64,000 nt of DNA from NCBI RefSeq assembly GCF_014764505.1, contig NZ_JACXWX010000003.1:1-64000 (forward strand), in the 5' to 3' direction. This DNA is from Phormidium tenue FACHB-886. Lineage in GTDB: Bacteria; Cyanobacteriota; Cyanobacteriia; Elainellales; Elainellaceae. Shown here piece by piece: positions 8,013 through 17,464 of this stretch. The notes beneath the pieces were generated by a model. That model was not told where the DNA came from. It searched no databases and was given only the letters and a program-made list of their open reading frames with translations. Both the position numbers and the translations under genes were made by a program. The first letter of the stretch is position 1, and each line of letters starts with the position of its first letter.

Positions 8013-9800
8013 TTACTCTTTCGGCTTTTGCACCGTGGTAATGTGCAATTCCTTGAGCTGCCTGTTGTCTACCTCAGACGGCGCATTCGTCATCAGGCAG
8101 CGGGCTTGCTGCGTCTTCGGAAAGGCGATGGCATCTCGGATCGACTCTTCGCCTGCCAGCAGCATCACAAGCCGATCGAGCCCATAGGCAATACCTCCAT
8201 GCGGTGGGGTGCCATACTCAAACGCTTCTAGCAAAAAGCCGAACTTGTTGTGTGCCTCTTCAGGCGTTAAGCCGATCGTCTCAAACACCTGCTGCTGCAG
8301 TTCTGGCTGATAGATCCGCAGGCTGCCGCCGCCTACTTCAAAACCGTTGAACACCAAGTCATAGGCTTGGGCGCGGGCGGTTTTGAGGTCGTGCGCTTCC
8401 TCAGGAAGGGGCGCGGTAAACGGATGGTGCAGCGCTTCTAGCCGCTTTTCGTCGGCGTTCCACTCAAACATGGGGAAGTGGGTGATCCAGAGCAGATTAA
8501 TCTTTTTAGAGTCAATCAGCTTGAGTTCGCGGGCGAGCACCTGACGCAGGCGATCGAGAGTCTTGTTAACCGTGGGCGCGTCACCTGCGCCAAACAGCAG
8601 CAGATGCCCAGCGGTTGCGCCAGTGCGCTGCAGGATTTCCTGCTTCTGCGCCTCGCTCAGGTTGTCTTTAATTGCGCCGATCGAGTCGATCTCGCCGTTA
8701 TCGCGGACACGGATGTAGGCGAGCCCCTTTGCGCCTGCCTCGCTGGCTTCTCTAAAGAGATCGCCGCCCGGCTTAATGCGCACATTAGAAACGGCATCAT
8801 TGCCACCCGGAATTGGCAAAATCTTGACGATACCGCCCTTGCTCACCGCATCCGAGAAGACCTTGAAGCCCATGTCTTTCACTACATCCGAAACATCGAC
8901 TAGCTCCAGCCCATAGCGGGTGTCGGGCTTGTCGCAGCCGTAGCGATCCATGGCATCTTGGTAGGTGAGCCGAGGAAACGGACGGGGCAGATCGATTCCT
9001 TTCACCTGCTTGAAGATGTGGCAAACCAGGTTTTCGTTCAGCTCCATCACTTCATCCTGCGACATGAAGCTCATTTCCATGTCGAGCTGGGTGAATTCAG
9101 GCTGGCGATCGGCTCTCAAATCTTCGTCCCGGAAGCAGCGGGCGATCTGGTAGTAGCGATCGAACCCCGACACCATCAAAATTTGTTTGAACAACTGGGG
9201 CGACTGCGGCAGCGCATAAAACTCACCGGGATTAACGCGGCTGGGCACCAGATAATCGCGAGCGCCTTCGGGAGTCGAGCGGGTCAGCATCGGCGTTTCA
9301 ACTTCGATGAAGCCTTGCTCATCTTCTAGATAGCGGCGAGCTGCCTTGACGATCTGGTGACGGATCTGCAGGTTGCGGCTCATCCGCTCTCGCCGCAGAT
9401 CCAAATAGCGGTAGCGCAGGCGCAAATCTTCCCGCACAGGTTCGACATCTGCCGTGGAAACCTGAAAAGGCAATTGCTTGCGCACCGCGTTGAGCAACTC
9501 AATTTGGTCGGCATAGATCTCGATTTCGCCGGTGGGAATGCGCGGGTTGAGAGATTCTGGCGGACGCTGAGTGACTCGTCCCGTCACTTTAACAACGTAC
9601 TCGTTGCGGAGATCGTCTGCTGCCGGATAAGAGGCTGGCGTTCGTTCTGGATCGCTGACAATCTGAGCAATGCCCGTGCGATCGCGCAAATCCACGAAAA
9701 TCACGCCTCCATGATCTCGACGGCGATCGACCCAACCAAACAGAGTGACGGTTTGCCCAATATGTTCGGCGCGGAGTTGACCGCAATAGAGAGTACGCAT
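8013..9800 (-). CDS. aspS: Aspartyl-tRNA synthetase
   Basis: A class II synthetase that charges tRNA-Asp in the cytoplasm. The start at [18 protein letters not shown] (9800) gives 595 residues, normal for bacterial AspRS; a longer frame to 9917 adds an unconvincing tail. The N-terminal OB fold ([26 protein letters not shown]) binds the anticodon. Motif 2 is visible in [24 protein letters not shown] and motif 3 in [13 protein letters not shown] near the C-terminus, with the bacterial GAD insertion between them. In many bacteria lacking AsnRS this enzyme is non-discriminating and works with GatCAB; that cannot be decided here. It converges on the Fur-family gene with 42 bp between. Confidence 0.97.
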   Translation of the reverse strand: MRTLYCGQLRAEHIGQTVTLFGWVDRRRDHGGVIFVDLRDRTGIAQIVSDPERTPASYPAADDLRNEYVVKVTGRVTQRPPESLNPRIPTGEIEIYADQIELLNAVRKQLPFQVSTADVEPVREDLRLRYRYLDLRRERMSRNLQIRHQIVKAARRYLEDEQGFIEVETPMLTRSTPEGARDYLVPSRVNPGEFYALPQSPQLFKQILMVSGFDRYYQIARCFRDEDLRADRQPEFTQLDMEMSFMSQDEVMELNENLVCHIFKQVKGIDLPRPFPRLTYQDAMDRYGCDKPDTRYGLELVDVSDVVKDMGFKVFSDAVSKGGIVKILPIPGGNDAVSNVRIKPGGDLFREASEAGAKGLAYIRVRDNGEIDSIGAIKDNLSEAQKQEILQRTGATAGHLLLFGAGDAPTVNKTLDRLRQVLARELKLIDSKKINLLWITHFPMFEWNADEKRLEALHHPFTAPLPEEAHDLKTARAQAYDLVFNGFEVGGGSLRIYQPELQQQVFETIGLTPEEAHNKFGFLLEAFEYGTPPHGGIAYGLDRLVMLLAGEESIRDAIAFPKTQQARCLMTNAPSEVDNRQLKELHITTVQKPKE

Positions 9801-10192
9801 GGAAGAAATATAGGGATGAAGGATTAATGGAAGGGGCGACAGGTTCGCCTGAAAGAATTGATTCACAGCAGCCGTAGCGATCGCGTCGCCGACGGATTCG
9901 AGTGAAAACCCTTCCATTATCCAGCATTGGTTGAAATCCTGATCAGAAAAGTTGGCGATCGTTCGGTCAGCTCTTTACCGTTGCCTCCCAGGAAGAGGGC
10001 AAATTAAACACACTTAGTAGAGAAATGTAGAGAAATGCGCTTCGCTCACTCCTTCGCTACAGCGCCTCCACTATAGGGCTATGCGCCCAAATTAAAAGCC
10101 GTTTTATATGAAAACTCTACGAAGCGGGGCTTTCATATAAAACGGTTTAGCTGGATGGGCATATGGACTTGTGTAAGCCTTAGGCAAGCAGC
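9801..10192. other. Intergenic space between aspS and htpX
   Basis: No gene is seen. It contains the 15-bp hairpin at 10099-10145 and upstream of it a stretch rich in GCGCTTCGC-type short palindromes. Confidence 0.6.
10099..10145. repeat. 15-bp hairpin downstream of htpX
   Basis: Positions 10099-10113 pair exactly with 10131-10145 around a 17-nt loop. It lies 48 bp past the stop of the minus-strand htpX gene, so it may help end that transcript. The stem is AT-rich and lacks a clear T-tract, so it may instead be a dispersed palindromic repeat. Confidence 0.6.
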
Positions 10193-11083
10193 CTAGAAGC
10201 TCAGCGGCGACTGAGGCACTCGTGACGAACCCAGCGCCCGCTCCAGCTTCAGCAGATTTTCAATGCGGGCTTCTGTCGAGGGGTGCGTTGAGAAGAGGCT
10301 GCTAAAGGCTTGCTTGGGAATAGCGTTCATGATCAGCAGCGGCTCAAAGGCAGGGTTAACACCGATCGGCATCTGACGGGCGCTGGCATCCAACCGCTGC
10401 AAGGCTCTCGCCAACGCGCGTGGATTGCCTGTCAACCGAGCCGAGCCAGCATCTGCTTCAAATTCACGGGTGCGAGAGATCGCCAATTGAATGACCGTAG
10501 CAGCCAACGGTGCCAAAATAATCGTCGTCAACAGCGCGATCGGATTGCCCCCACCACCCCGCTCGTCTTGGCGAGAGAACCCGCCAAACATTGCCCCAAA
10601 TTGCAGCACCTGCGCCAGATAAGAGATTGCCCCTGCAACGGTTGCAGCAACCGCTTGAGTTAGCGTATCGCGGTTTCTGACGTGGCTCAGTTCGTGGGCG
10701 ATCACTGCCTCTAGCTCATCTTCGGGCAGCATGTTAACAATCCCTTGCGTGACAGCAACAGCAGCGTGTTGAGGATCGCGCCCGGTCGCAAAAGCGTTTG
10801 CGCCTTCTGTCGGAATCAGATAAAGCTTCGGCATGGGCAAGCCTGCTCGCTGGCTCAGCCGCTGCACTATCTGGTAGAGTTTGGGGGCTTGAGCAGGCTC
10901 GATCGGCTGAGCGCGATAGGCAGCGAGGGCGATCTTATCCGACGAGTACCAGGAGAATAAATTTGTAGCAGCCGCAAAAACTAAGCCAAGCAACGCACCG
11001 CTGGAGCCGCCCAAGAAGTAGCCAATTGCCACTAGAAGCCCACTAAGTAAACCTAATAAACCAACTGTTTTGATCTGATTCAT
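10193..11083 (-). CDS. htpX: Membrane zinc metalloprotease HtpX-type (M48B)
   Basis: A 296-residue inner-membrane protease of family M48. Two N-terminal transmembrane segments (about residues 7-24 and 27-46) precede the catalytic domain, which carries the zinc motif HELSH at 130-134 and the third ligand region SRTREFEADAGSARL at about 200-214. Two further hydrophobic segments lie between them (AVAATVAGAISYLAQVL and IALLTTIILAPLAATVI). HtpX degrades damaged membrane proteins in concert with FtsH in other bacteria; the cytosolic active site is known from the family. The start at 11083 is the first Met and fits the membrane segment. It is not obviously in an operon. Confidence 0.93.
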   Translation of the reverse strand: MNQIKTVGLLGLLSGLLVAIGYFLGGSSGALLGLVFAAATNLFSWYSSDKIALAAYRAQPIEPAQAPKLYQIVQRLSQRAGLPMPKLYLIPTEGANAFATGRDPQHAAVAVTQGIVNMLPEDELEAVIAHELSHVRNRDTLTQAVAATVAGAISYLAQVLQFGAMFGGFSRQDERGGGGNPIALLTTIILAPLAATVIQLAISRTREFEADAGSARLTGNPRALARALQRLDASARQMPIGVNPAFEPLLIMNAIPKQAFSSLFSTHPSTEARIENLLKLERALGSSRVPQSPLSF

Positions 11084-11349
11084 ATCCAGCTTCCCTTATC
11101 TAACTTTCCTTATCCAATGAGTTCTGTCTCTGAATCGACAGGCTTTCTAGAGCAGCAAGTCCGTAAAAGATGTGCGTTTAGCGATACGTTCTAAACTTCC
11201 TAATCCACAAAATGCACTATGGATACAAAATCGATACAAGACTTGCATAAGCCTGGAAGCGATATTTTGATTCTATTAAAAAAAATTTAGCGGCTGGGGT
11301 GAGAAAACCGTTATTTAAGAGTGTGGATCTGCGATCGCAAAAACAAAAA
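11084..11349. other. Intergenic space upstream of htpX
   Basis: AT-rich, with no coding sequence recognised. It should hold the htpX promoter. The terminator of the next minus-strand gene lies at its right end. Confidence 0.6.
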
Positions 11350-11373
11350 GGCAAGGAGACTGCACTCCTTGCC
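11350..11373 (-). terminator. Intrinsic terminator of the SPOR-like gene
   Basis: GGCAAGGAG (11350-11358) pairs with CTCCTTGCC (11365-11373) around a 6-nt loop. Read on the minus strand, the stem is followed directly by TTTTTGTTTTT. It sits 22 bp after the stop of the gene that ends at 11396. This is a strong rho-independent terminator. Confidence 0.9.
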
Positions 11374-11395
11374 TTCCTTAAATCTTTGCCTGCTT

Positions 11396-12061
11396 CTATG
11401 GACGAAAAACAACTCGTGCTGGCAAGCCGTTATTCCGGAGACGATTGGATGCCTCACCGGCATCCTCACGCGATCTATAGCCACCCGCGTTGATATATTC
11501 ACCGCGCTCGCCGGATGCGTCAGCCAAGAAAGCATTGGGCACAAACTGCTGTACGTCGTCTAATCGGCTTGTATCCGGCACTACGACTACATAAGGACCA
11601 CCAACTTCTCCACCCGGCAGAATTGGACGGAAACCTTCATCATCACCTGGGAAAATAGGACGGAAGTCGCCATCAGCAATGCAGGTTCCAGAAGCGATCG
11701 AGCTGAGGGTGTCATCTCCGGCAATCCCATCTACCTGCAAGCCACAGCTCCGCTGATAGCGGATCACCGCTAGTTCGGTTTCTCTTCCATAGACGCCATC
11801 CGCAGAGATACCCAGAGCGGTCTGGAGGTTGCGAACGTCTGAGCCAGTATTCCCAAAGAACAGATCCGCCGAAGCTTTGGGGGCAATGCTTAGAACGGAG
11901 GCGATCGCCATTACAGACAGCAAACCTTTCCAAATAAACCCTGAAGTCAGGCTTGACAATTTGGGAGTCTGCAACTTAAATTGCTTCAGTTTCATCAGTT
12001 CAGGAGGTCTCTCTGTAGGCTGCTCCGCAAGAGCAGGGTGAATTAACGCTAGGAGTTTCAT
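11396..12061 (-). CDS. Secreted peptidoglycan-binding / SPOR-like protein
   Basis: A 221-residue protein (ATG at 12061; a start at 12076 adds five residues). A hydrophobic stretch at about 45-65 ending in PKASA looks like a late signal peptide, which places the product outside the cytoplasmic membrane. The first domain is a PG_binding_1 repeat (GNTGSDVRNLQTALGISADGVYGRETELAVIRYQRSCGL), which in other proteins binds the peptidoglycan stem. After a Pro/Gly-rich linker with a repeated FRPIxPG motif, the last 65 residues (YVVVVPD...YINAGGYRSREDAGEASNRLRNNGLPARVVF) resemble a SPOR domain, which recognises denuded glycan. The role in cell-wall handling is inferred. It has its own terminator. Confidence 0.8.
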   Translation of the reverse strand: MKLLALIHPALAEQPTERPPELMKLKQFKLQTPKLSSLTSGFIWKGLLSVMAIASVLSIAPKASADLFFGNTGSDVRNLQTALGISADGVYGRETELAVIRYQRSCGLQVDGIAGDDTLSSIASGTCIADGDFRPIFPGDDEGFRPILPGGEVGGPYVVVVPDTSRLDDVQQFVPNAFLADASGERGEYINAGGYRSREDAGEASNRLRNNGLPARVVFRP

Positions 12062-12118
12062 GGGTTCCTTGCTCACTTTGTTGTTGTGAATTCAGACTCA
12101 GGTGAAACGGTTAGCAAG

Positions 12119-12150
12119 GCTCGGTGTAGCAGCACCGAGCTTTGCTTTTT
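12119..12150 (+). terminator. Orphan terminator-like hairpin
   Basis: GCTCGGTG (12119-12126) pairs with CACCGAGC (12133-12140), followed on the plus strand by TTTGCTTTTT. No plus-strand gene precedes it within 8 kb except through antisense regions. On the minus strand it lies 58 bp upstream of the SPOR-like gene and would sit in its leader. Confidence 0.6.
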
Positions 12151-12189
12151 AATGGCTTCACCAGCGTCAGCGATGGAGGAGATTTCATG

Positions 12190-12221
12190 GTTTTCTAGCT
12201 TATAAGTTTTCTAGCTTATAA
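12190..12221. repeat. 16-bp exact tandem repeat
   Basis: The unit GTTTTCTAGCTTATAA occurs twice in direct succession (12190-12205 and 12206-12221). A 9-bp inverted repeat, CCAAACAAG/CTTGTTTGG, follows at 12228-12250. Both could be sites for a regulator of the downstream minus-strand gene. Confidence 0.8.
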
Positions 12222-12824
12222 ATGAATCCAAACAAGACAGACTTGTTTGGGCAGAAAACCAATGCGATTCGCCTCAACCAGAGTGGAGTTAGTTTCTGTT
12301 AGCTTTTGAAGCAGTTAACACCTCTAACAACAGCAATTTTTTGCTTTGTAGGGCAGCACCGCGCAAAAACAAAAGCACACTCCTATCCTTTGCAGTAGAA
12401 AAGTTGGACATCTCTAGAGACGGGGTGACGTCGTTGATCCTAAATAGGATGAATTAGAAGTAGCCCAACTTATTTTTACTTTATCTTTATTTTTACCCGG
12501 AAATCCTCAAGACGCTAGATGTAGAGCGGCATTGATCGATCGCTCATCTGATTTCAATTACTAAATGTAGGAAGTATTTTGGTCAATATCCAATAGTTCA
12601 CTCCATAAATAGCGTTTTGAATTTTTTTACAAAAAATAGATTTTTGCTCTCACCAGAGACGATTGCTCTATCCCTCGCGAGCCTTTCCTTTCAGTGTTTT
12701 CTATCAAAAGGCAGAGAGACGCAGAATTCTACGTCTCTCAAATAGGTTTCAGAAGCGACAAATCTTTGAGTTCCTAGCGCTAGTTCTACGATCAATTGGC
12801 AGACGTTTCTGCTGGAGTGAGCAA

Positions 12825-13205
12825 CTACACCACCGCCGGAATTAAACCAATTGACCCCAAAATTTGAAAGAGAATACTGTTGATGATGCTAAGGGCGATT
12901 GCGCCCAAAATGGCACTCACAAAACCATTCCGCAACCTAAAACCTTCAACTAGTTTGGCGGCTAGCCCAAAGATAATCACATTGATCACGAAGGCAAACA
13001 AACCAAAAGTGAGAAAGGTGATTGGCGCGGCCAAAAATGAAAGAATTGGTTTGACAAACGCAGTCAGCAAGCCGAATATAAGTCCGGAGATCAGCGCCTT
13101 GCTAACACTATCGATCTCAACTCCCAGGAACGGAATTTTGGAAATAATAATCAAACTGATTGCTGTGACGATCGCTGCCACAATAAACAGAATTAGATCA
13201 CCCAT
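12825..13205 (-). CDS. Four-helix membrane protein, phage-holin-like family IV
   Basis: About 126 residues from the ATG at 13205, which has an excellent GAGGAG ribosome site; the frame extends to 13253 but those residues are unlikely. Four hydrophobic segments are evident (LILFIVAAIVTAISLIIIS, ALISGLIFGLLTAFVKPIL, ITFLTFGLFAFVINVIIFGLAA, FVSAILGAIALSIINSILFQIL). The pattern matches the widespread PF04020 family, named after a mycobacteriophage holin but common as a chromosomal membrane protein with no proven function. Nothing phage-like surrounds it. The name should not be read as evidence of a prophage. Confidence 0.8.
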   Translation of the reverse strand: MGDLILFIVAAIVTAISLIIISKIPFLGVEIDSVSKALISGLIFGLLTAFVKPILSFLAAPITFLTFGLFAFVINVIIFGLAAKLVEGFRLRNGFVSAILGAIALSIINSILFQILGSIGLIPAVV

Positions 13206-13409
13206 AATTTTTCTCCTCACAAAGGACAAGGGTTCAAGTTCAGTAAACGGCAAGCGCTCAAAAGTGTCAATCTGTGTATTAAGCAGATGAAATAGAACGC
13301 TTGAAAAAAGGAGGCTTGCAGTGTGCCGACCGACATAAACCTCTGACGTCGCTGAAAATTGCGGCTAAAAATTGCGACAAAACCTGGGTTGTCTTGCATC
13401 AAAAGGAGA

Positions 13410-14393
13410 ATGATTTTGCAATTGCTGAATGCCCTGAGATCTTTGCCCGATCGTCTCCAGGAAGTTTCTAGCCAGCTAGCTACACTGCTGAAGCGCCTTA
13501 GCCAGCTCACTCAAAAACTTAATAAACTGGAGCGGCAAACGCAGAGCCTAAGAATTATCCGCAGCAGCAAAGTGCTAGCTGCTCTCTCCACTGATGAGTT
13601 TTTAGCCGTTTGTCGGCTTGCCTGCCACAGCACCTACCTGGGAGATCAGGTCGTTTTGTGCCGTATCCTGTCCGGGTTCATGCTCTACGGCGATGCCAGA
13701 GATGCCCAAATTTTGCCGCATTTTTGTCTGAATGGCTTTTGGGAACCGAGCCTGACGCTGCTGATGCTGCGGACTGTGCAGCCCGGTTGGTACTGCCTCG
13801 ATATTGGGGCAAACCAGGGCTACCATACAGTCGTGATGGCCTGTGCAGCGGGAGCAGCGGGGCGGGTGGTGGCAGTAGAACCAAACCCACGGCTGGTAGC
13901 CCTGATGCAAAAAACGGTATTAGCGAACGGCTTTAATGCCTGGACAAATATAGTTCCCAAGGCAGTTAGCGATCGCGCTGGGGAAACTGTCCAGCTCTCG
14001 GTGCTGCCAGATTGTCCGGGTGGGGCATCAATCATGTGGAATTTGTCTCCGGCAGCAGAGTCGATCGCCGCTGAAACCACCACGGTCGATCAGCTAACTG
14101 CCGATTGGCAGCGGGTTGATTTCATCAAAATTGATGTGGAAGGCGCAGAGGAGCAAGTCTGGCGCGGCATGCAGAAGACCATTCAGCTCAACCCGCAGCT
14201 AATCATCGTTATGGAATTTGCCGCCGAGCGCTACGCCAACCCGAAAGCCTTTCTTGAAGAAGTACAGGCAACCGGATTTCAACTCACTTCAGTGGAACCC
14301 GGCGCAGAACTGCGATCGCTGACGATCGAGCAATGTTTGGCTGAACCCGCCAGTCGGCTTTGGGAGCTGTTCTTGCGCCGCGCCACTGTCTAA
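13410..14393 (+). CDS. FkbM family methyltransferase
   Basis: A 327-residue SAM-dependent methyltransferase. The SAM-binding motif I is PGWYCLDIGANQGYHTVVM, with GRVVAVEPNPRLVALM as motif II, and the family-typical C-terminal stretch is VDFIKIDVEGAEEQVWRGM. The N-terminal 90 residues are helical and may be coiled coil (LLKRLSQLTQKLNKLERQTQSLR). FkbM enzymes O-methylate sugars or polyketides; a polysaccharide or glycolipid substrate is plausible but unproved. An AAGGAG site lies one base before the ATG at 13410, which is tight, so the in-frame TTG at 13416 is also possible. It converges on pmbA. Confidence 0.85.
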   Translation: MILQLLNALRSLPDRLQEVSSQLATLLKRLSQLTQKLNKLERQTQSLRIIRSSKVLAALSTDEFLAVCRLACHSTYLGDQVVLCRILSGFMLYGDARDAQILPHFCLNGFWEPSLTLLMLRTVQPGWYCLDIGANQGYHTVVMACAAGAAGRVVAVEPNPRLVALMQKTVLANGFNAWTNIVPKAVSDRAGETVQLSVLPDCPGGASIMWNLSPAAESIAAETTTVDQLTADWQRVDFIKIDVEGAEEQVWRGMQKTIQLNPQLIIVMEFAAERYANPKAFLEEVQATGFQLTSVEPGAELRSLTIEQCLAEPASRLWELFLRRATV

Positions 14394-14406
14394 TTCGGTG
14401 CGGCGA

Positions 14407-15735
14407 CTAATTCTCACTCCGTCCTGTGGTCGAAAGCCCTTCCACCGTGACAGAAGGCGTATAGCAAGACCCATTCCAGCCTGCATCGTCGCCCAATTCC
14501 ACCACATTCTTCAGCGCTGCGTAGATGTTGCCCGCCACCATGGTGTCTTTGACTCGCCCAATAATTTCACCCCGCTCCACTCGATAGCCCAAATCAACAT
14601 TGATCGAAAACTCACCCGAAATCCCGGCGCTCCCGCCCAGCATTTGATCGATCACAATGCCTTGGTCGAGATTGGCAATTAGCTCAGACAGCGACTTAAA
14701 ACCAGGCTGAATCAGCAGGTTAAACAATCCGGGAGTGGGATAGCTGCCCAGCCCCGGACGGAAGCCGTTCCCTGTGGTGCCGCTCCCCAAAGCCCGCCCA
14801 ATGGTTCGATCGGTATAAAACAGCTGCAGTGTCCCATTCTTAATGAAAGTAATGGGGCGGGTGGGGGTGCCTTCATCATCAAAGGGGCAGCTAAAAGGCC
14901 CGGCATCCGGCTGCTGCGACAGAGTGAGAATTGGCGAGGTTACAGGTTCACCCAGACGATCGCTCCAGGGTGAAGCCCGTTCGATCACCTGCTTGCCGTT
15001 GAGGGCAGCCTGCACAGTGTCCCACAGCATATCAGCAGCTTTGGCAGTAAACAACACGGGCACTCGGCCGTTAGGTGGAGCAATGTTGGTCTGTGCCCAG
15101 GCGAGCCGCTGCAGCACCTCTTGCGCTAGCGCCATTGGATCGAGGCGATCGCGCTGGGTCTGCCCATCTGAAACGCTCAAAAAATCTTCGCCGCGCACCC
15201 ACTCTGCCGACAGGAAGCAGCTTAGCGTAGTGTCGGTGTAGCCGCAGTCCAGCCCGCGTGAGTTCATCAAACGGGTTGTTTCCATATCGCACTCCCACTC
15301 GGCAGCACAGAGCACTTCTGGGTAGACCTCACGCACCAAGGCGATCGCTTCTTTGCCCCACTCCACAAGCTGCGAGACTGGAACGGCTACCCCCAGATCC
15401 GGGTAGTGGATCTGCGTGGCAGATGTAGCCAGTTCGATCGGCTCTGGCTCATTCAATTGGCTAATCGCCAAGGCCCGATCGACGAGTGCCTGCGGCGAAA
15501 CCGCTCCGTAGGCAACGGCCAGCCCCGGACGACCCCGCTGCCAAAGCCGCAGGGCAATGCCCTCAGCCTGGGAGCTTTCTAGCTGTTTCAATCGATTGGC
15601 TTCGAAGAAGACGGGACGTGACATCGAGCCAGATTGAAAGACCTCTGCTGCTTCTGCGCCCGATCGCAACGCCAGTTCTAGCAGTTGTTCCGCGAGGGAG
15701 TCTTCTGCTGGGGGCTGCGAGTTGTTAAAACTCAT
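14407..15735 (-). CDS. TldD/PmbA family metalloprotease subunit
   Basis: A 442-residue protein of the TldD/PmbA (TldE) family. These form a hetero-oligomeric protease that degrades unfolded peptides and processes some ribosomally made peptides. Conserved stretches include the AIALRLWQRGRPGLAVAYGAVS region, LSCFLSAEWVRGEDF, and SPWSDRLGEPVTSPILTLSQQ. The HExxxH zinc motif of TldD is not seen, so this is the PmbA/TldE-like non-metal partner. The ending (GEIIGRVKDTMVAGNIYAALKNVVELGDDA) is typical. A TldD partner is not in this window. It converges on the FkbM gene 13 bp away. Confidence 0.88.
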   Translation of the reverse strand: MSFNNSQPPAEDSLAEQLLELALRSGAEAAEVFQSGSMSRPVFFEANRLKQLESSQAEGIALRLWQRGRPGLAVAYGAVSPQALVDRALAISQLNEPEPIELATSATQIHYPDLGVAVPVSQLVEWGKEAIALVREVYPEVLCAAEWECDMETTRLMNSRGLDCGYTDTTLSCFLSAEWVRGEDFLSVSDGQTQRDRLDPMALAQEVLQRLAWAQTNIAPPNGRVPVLFTAKAADMLWDTVQAALNGKQVIERASPWSDRLGEPVTSPILTLSQQPDAGPFSCPFDDEGTPTRPITFIKNGTLQLFYTDRTIGRALGSGTTGNGFRPGLGSYPTPGLFNLLIQPGFKSLSELIANLDQGIVIDQMLGGSAGISGEFSINVDLGYRVERGEIIGRVKDTMVAGNIYAALKNVVELGDDAGWNGSCYTPSVTVEGLSTTGRSEN

Positions 15736-15870
15736 AAGGACTGTTCAAATGCTGAATGAGTCGCCTCGTGGGAATCGCACGAGTTTTCGGAAGGTAGACA
15801 CAGCCCACCCCCGAAAACTTGAAAGGTGATCTATCCCGCTTGCTTTTCTATCTTCCGGGATTGGGGGACA

Positions 15871-16731
15871 TTAGGCTAGATTCAATTCCTGCATTAGCCA
15901 AAATCCGGCAAACGACTCAGAAGCAGGGTCAGACTGCACCGCTACAAAGTGAATTTGGTTTGCCTGCTGCTTGGTTTTCTCAAAACCCTCTGCCTCTGCC
16001 TGTAAAGCGGGGTTGGGCAAGCTCGCTAAGATCCAGGCATCGTTAGCTCCGGTTTCTAGCACGAGCTGAGCCAGATCTCGCCGGAATTTGAGGCAGGCTA
16101 GCTCTAATCCAGACATCCAGCCTGCTAAGGGCAAGGCGCGCGAGGAGTAGATGATTACACCAGGAATGGAGGTGGTGGGGCTAGCACCAAACAACGTGGG
16201 GGGAAAGGCTTCGCTAAAGCCAATGTCCCACTCTGGCATCTCCTCGAAGGCACTGGCCTCCAGCGAGACAAACCGCCACTTTTCACCAATCAGCGCGGCT
16301 GGCAGAGGCTGCGGCGCGGCCGTGGGTAGGGCAACTGAGGGGTTGCTGCCTGCCTGGTAGTTGGGCAACGTCGGGTAATAGTCTTCCATCCGCTGCTCGA
16401 TCCACTGGTGCAGAGCTAAAGTACGGCGGCTAGGATAAGCAGGAACCCCAGCTTCTTCGCAGGCTTTAGTAATCATGTTGCTCATCTGCCGCCGAAAGAA
16501 GCGCACTCGGGCGGGCGGGTTGGGGGCAGTGGCGATCGCCTCCTGCACAGCAGTTTTCAGCGAAACAGAATTTACCTCTGTATTGGCAAAATATTTAGAG
16601 TAGCGAAACAGTGCCTCTGGCTGCGCCCTAACCTGCAAAGGACTCTCGCAGATCAGCACTTCCCAAAGCTTCTTCTGGTTTTCATCAAGCACTGGACGCG
16701 AGTAAAAATCTAGCTCCCAAATCGTGGTCAT
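15871..16731 (-). CDS. Tab2/Atab2 family RNA-binding protein
   Basis: A 286-residue protein whose start (MTTIWELDFYSRPVLDENQK) and internal blocks (VRFFRRQMSNMITKACEEAGVPAYPSRRTLAL, WRFVSLEASAFEEMPEWDIGF, PLAGWMSGLELACLKF) are characteristic of the Tab2 family restricted to oxygenic phototrophs. Chloroplast Tab2 binds psaB mRNA and promotes its translation; the plant homologue acts in assembly of both photosystems. A cyanobacterial role in photosystem I expression is an inference. No membrane segment is present. It diverges from the DUF4079 gene, with about 160 bp between the two ATGs. Confidence 0.92.
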   Translation of the reverse strand: MTTIWELDFYSRPVLDENQKKLWEVLICESPLQVRAQPEALFRYSKYFANTEVNSVSLKTAVQEAIATAPNPPARVRFFRRQMSNMITKACEEAGVPAYPSRRTLALHQWIEQRMEDYYPTLPNYQAGSNPSVALPTAAPQPLPAALIGEKWRFVSLEASAFEEMPEWDIGFSEAFPPTLFGASPTTSIPGVIIYSSRALPLAGWMSGLELACLKFRRDLAQLVLETGANDAWILASLPNPALQAEAEGFEKTKQQANQIHFVAVQSDPASESFAGFWLMQELNLA

Positions 16732-16889
16732 AAAGGTGAGGGGTGTTCTTGCTTTTTGATCTTGCCATTTATGGGGAAGGGAATGACGAAGACTTTGAGC
16801 GCAGGTGCTGTGGGAAGCGCGTACAATATTTTTTACAAATTGTTAAGCCGGTTTTTGAGTTGAATGTGTTTGCAGCTAAGGAGAATTCA

Positions 16890-17426
16890 ATGTCGTTAGT
16901 AAATCCGGTGGGGTATCAGTTAAGTCAGATGCTGGAGCCGATCGCGGCTTGGTTTCGGGATATGGATTTGCCAGAGCCAATTGTCCACTGGGGACATCCG
17001 CTGATGATGGCGATCGTGGTGTTTGTGATGGGCAGTGCCGTGGGCTTGACGGGCTGGCGGGGGCGGGTGCTGGCAGCGCAACCAGCAACCCCAGAAGGGG
17101 CAACCCTGTCAGACCCAACGGCGGCAGCCAAAAGCCGGGCGGCCCACCGCAAAATTGCGCCGCTGATGTTTTTGTTTATTGCGCTGGGATATACAGGCGG
17201 CGTTTTGTCGCTGGTGATGCAAAAGCAGCCGATTTTGCAGAGTCCTCACTTTTGGACAGGCTCCACTGCCCTGCTGCTACTGACGGTCAATGCCGCGATC
17301 GCTGCTACGGGTTTTGGGAAGAATAGCGGTGGGCTGCGGACGATTCACGCCTATTTGGGCAGTATCGCGCTGTGTCTACTGTTTCTCCATGCCTTATTTG
17401 GCTTAAAGCTGGGATTGGCAATCTAG
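16890..17426 (+). CDS. DUF4079 membrane protein
   Basis: A 178-residue integral membrane protein (ATG at 16890 with TAAGGAG upstream; a longer frame from 16743 is unlikely). Four hydrophobic segments can be read: MMAIVVFVMGSAVGLTGW, PLMFLFIALGYTGGVLSLV, GSTALLLLTVNAAIAATGF and AYLGSIALCLLFLHALFGLKL. The pattern and the histidines near helix ends (VHWGHP, IHAYLGS, LHALFG) suit the DUF4079 family found in cyanobacteria and plastid-bearing eukaryotes, whose function I do not know. Its mRNA probably ends at the hairpin immediately downstream, which runs into the comEC start. Confidence 0.8.
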   Translation: MSLVNPVGYQLSQMLEPIAAWFRDMDLPEPIVHWGHPLMMAIVVFVMGSAVGLTGWRGRVLAAQPATPEGATLSDPTAAAKSRAAHRKIAPLMFLFIALGYTGGVLSLVMQKQPILQSPHFWTGSTALLLLTVNAAIAATGFGKNSGGLRTIHAYLGSIALCLLFLHALFGLKLGLAI

Positions 17427-17464
17427 AAGATGAGGTAATCTTTGCGCCTGATGCTTCAAGGTTG

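Larger units (their letters stand above)
12062..12824. other. 760-bp space without a recognised gene
   Basis: No protein gene is visible. It contains a terminator-like hairpin on the plus strand (12119-12150), a 16-bp exact tandem repeat (12190-12221), a 9-bp palindrome (12228-12250), a segment bounded by AAGTTGG/CCAACTT (about 12403-12472) followed by a T-rich stretch, and an 8-bp hairpin (12714-12739). The concentration of structure suggests a small RNA or untranslated leader, which the sequence alone cannot prove. Confidence 0.5.

Noticed and set aside
9801-9917. N-terminal extension of AspS
   Set aside because: The known AspRS N-terminus starts at MRTLYCG; the extra residues are not conserved in the family.
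12825-13205. Holin-like protein as a sign of a prophage
   Set aside because: The PF04020-type family is common on bacterial chromosomes, and no other phage gene is present.
16743-16889. N-terminal extension of the DUF4079 gene
   Set aside because: A TAAGGAG site and the conserved start favour 16890.
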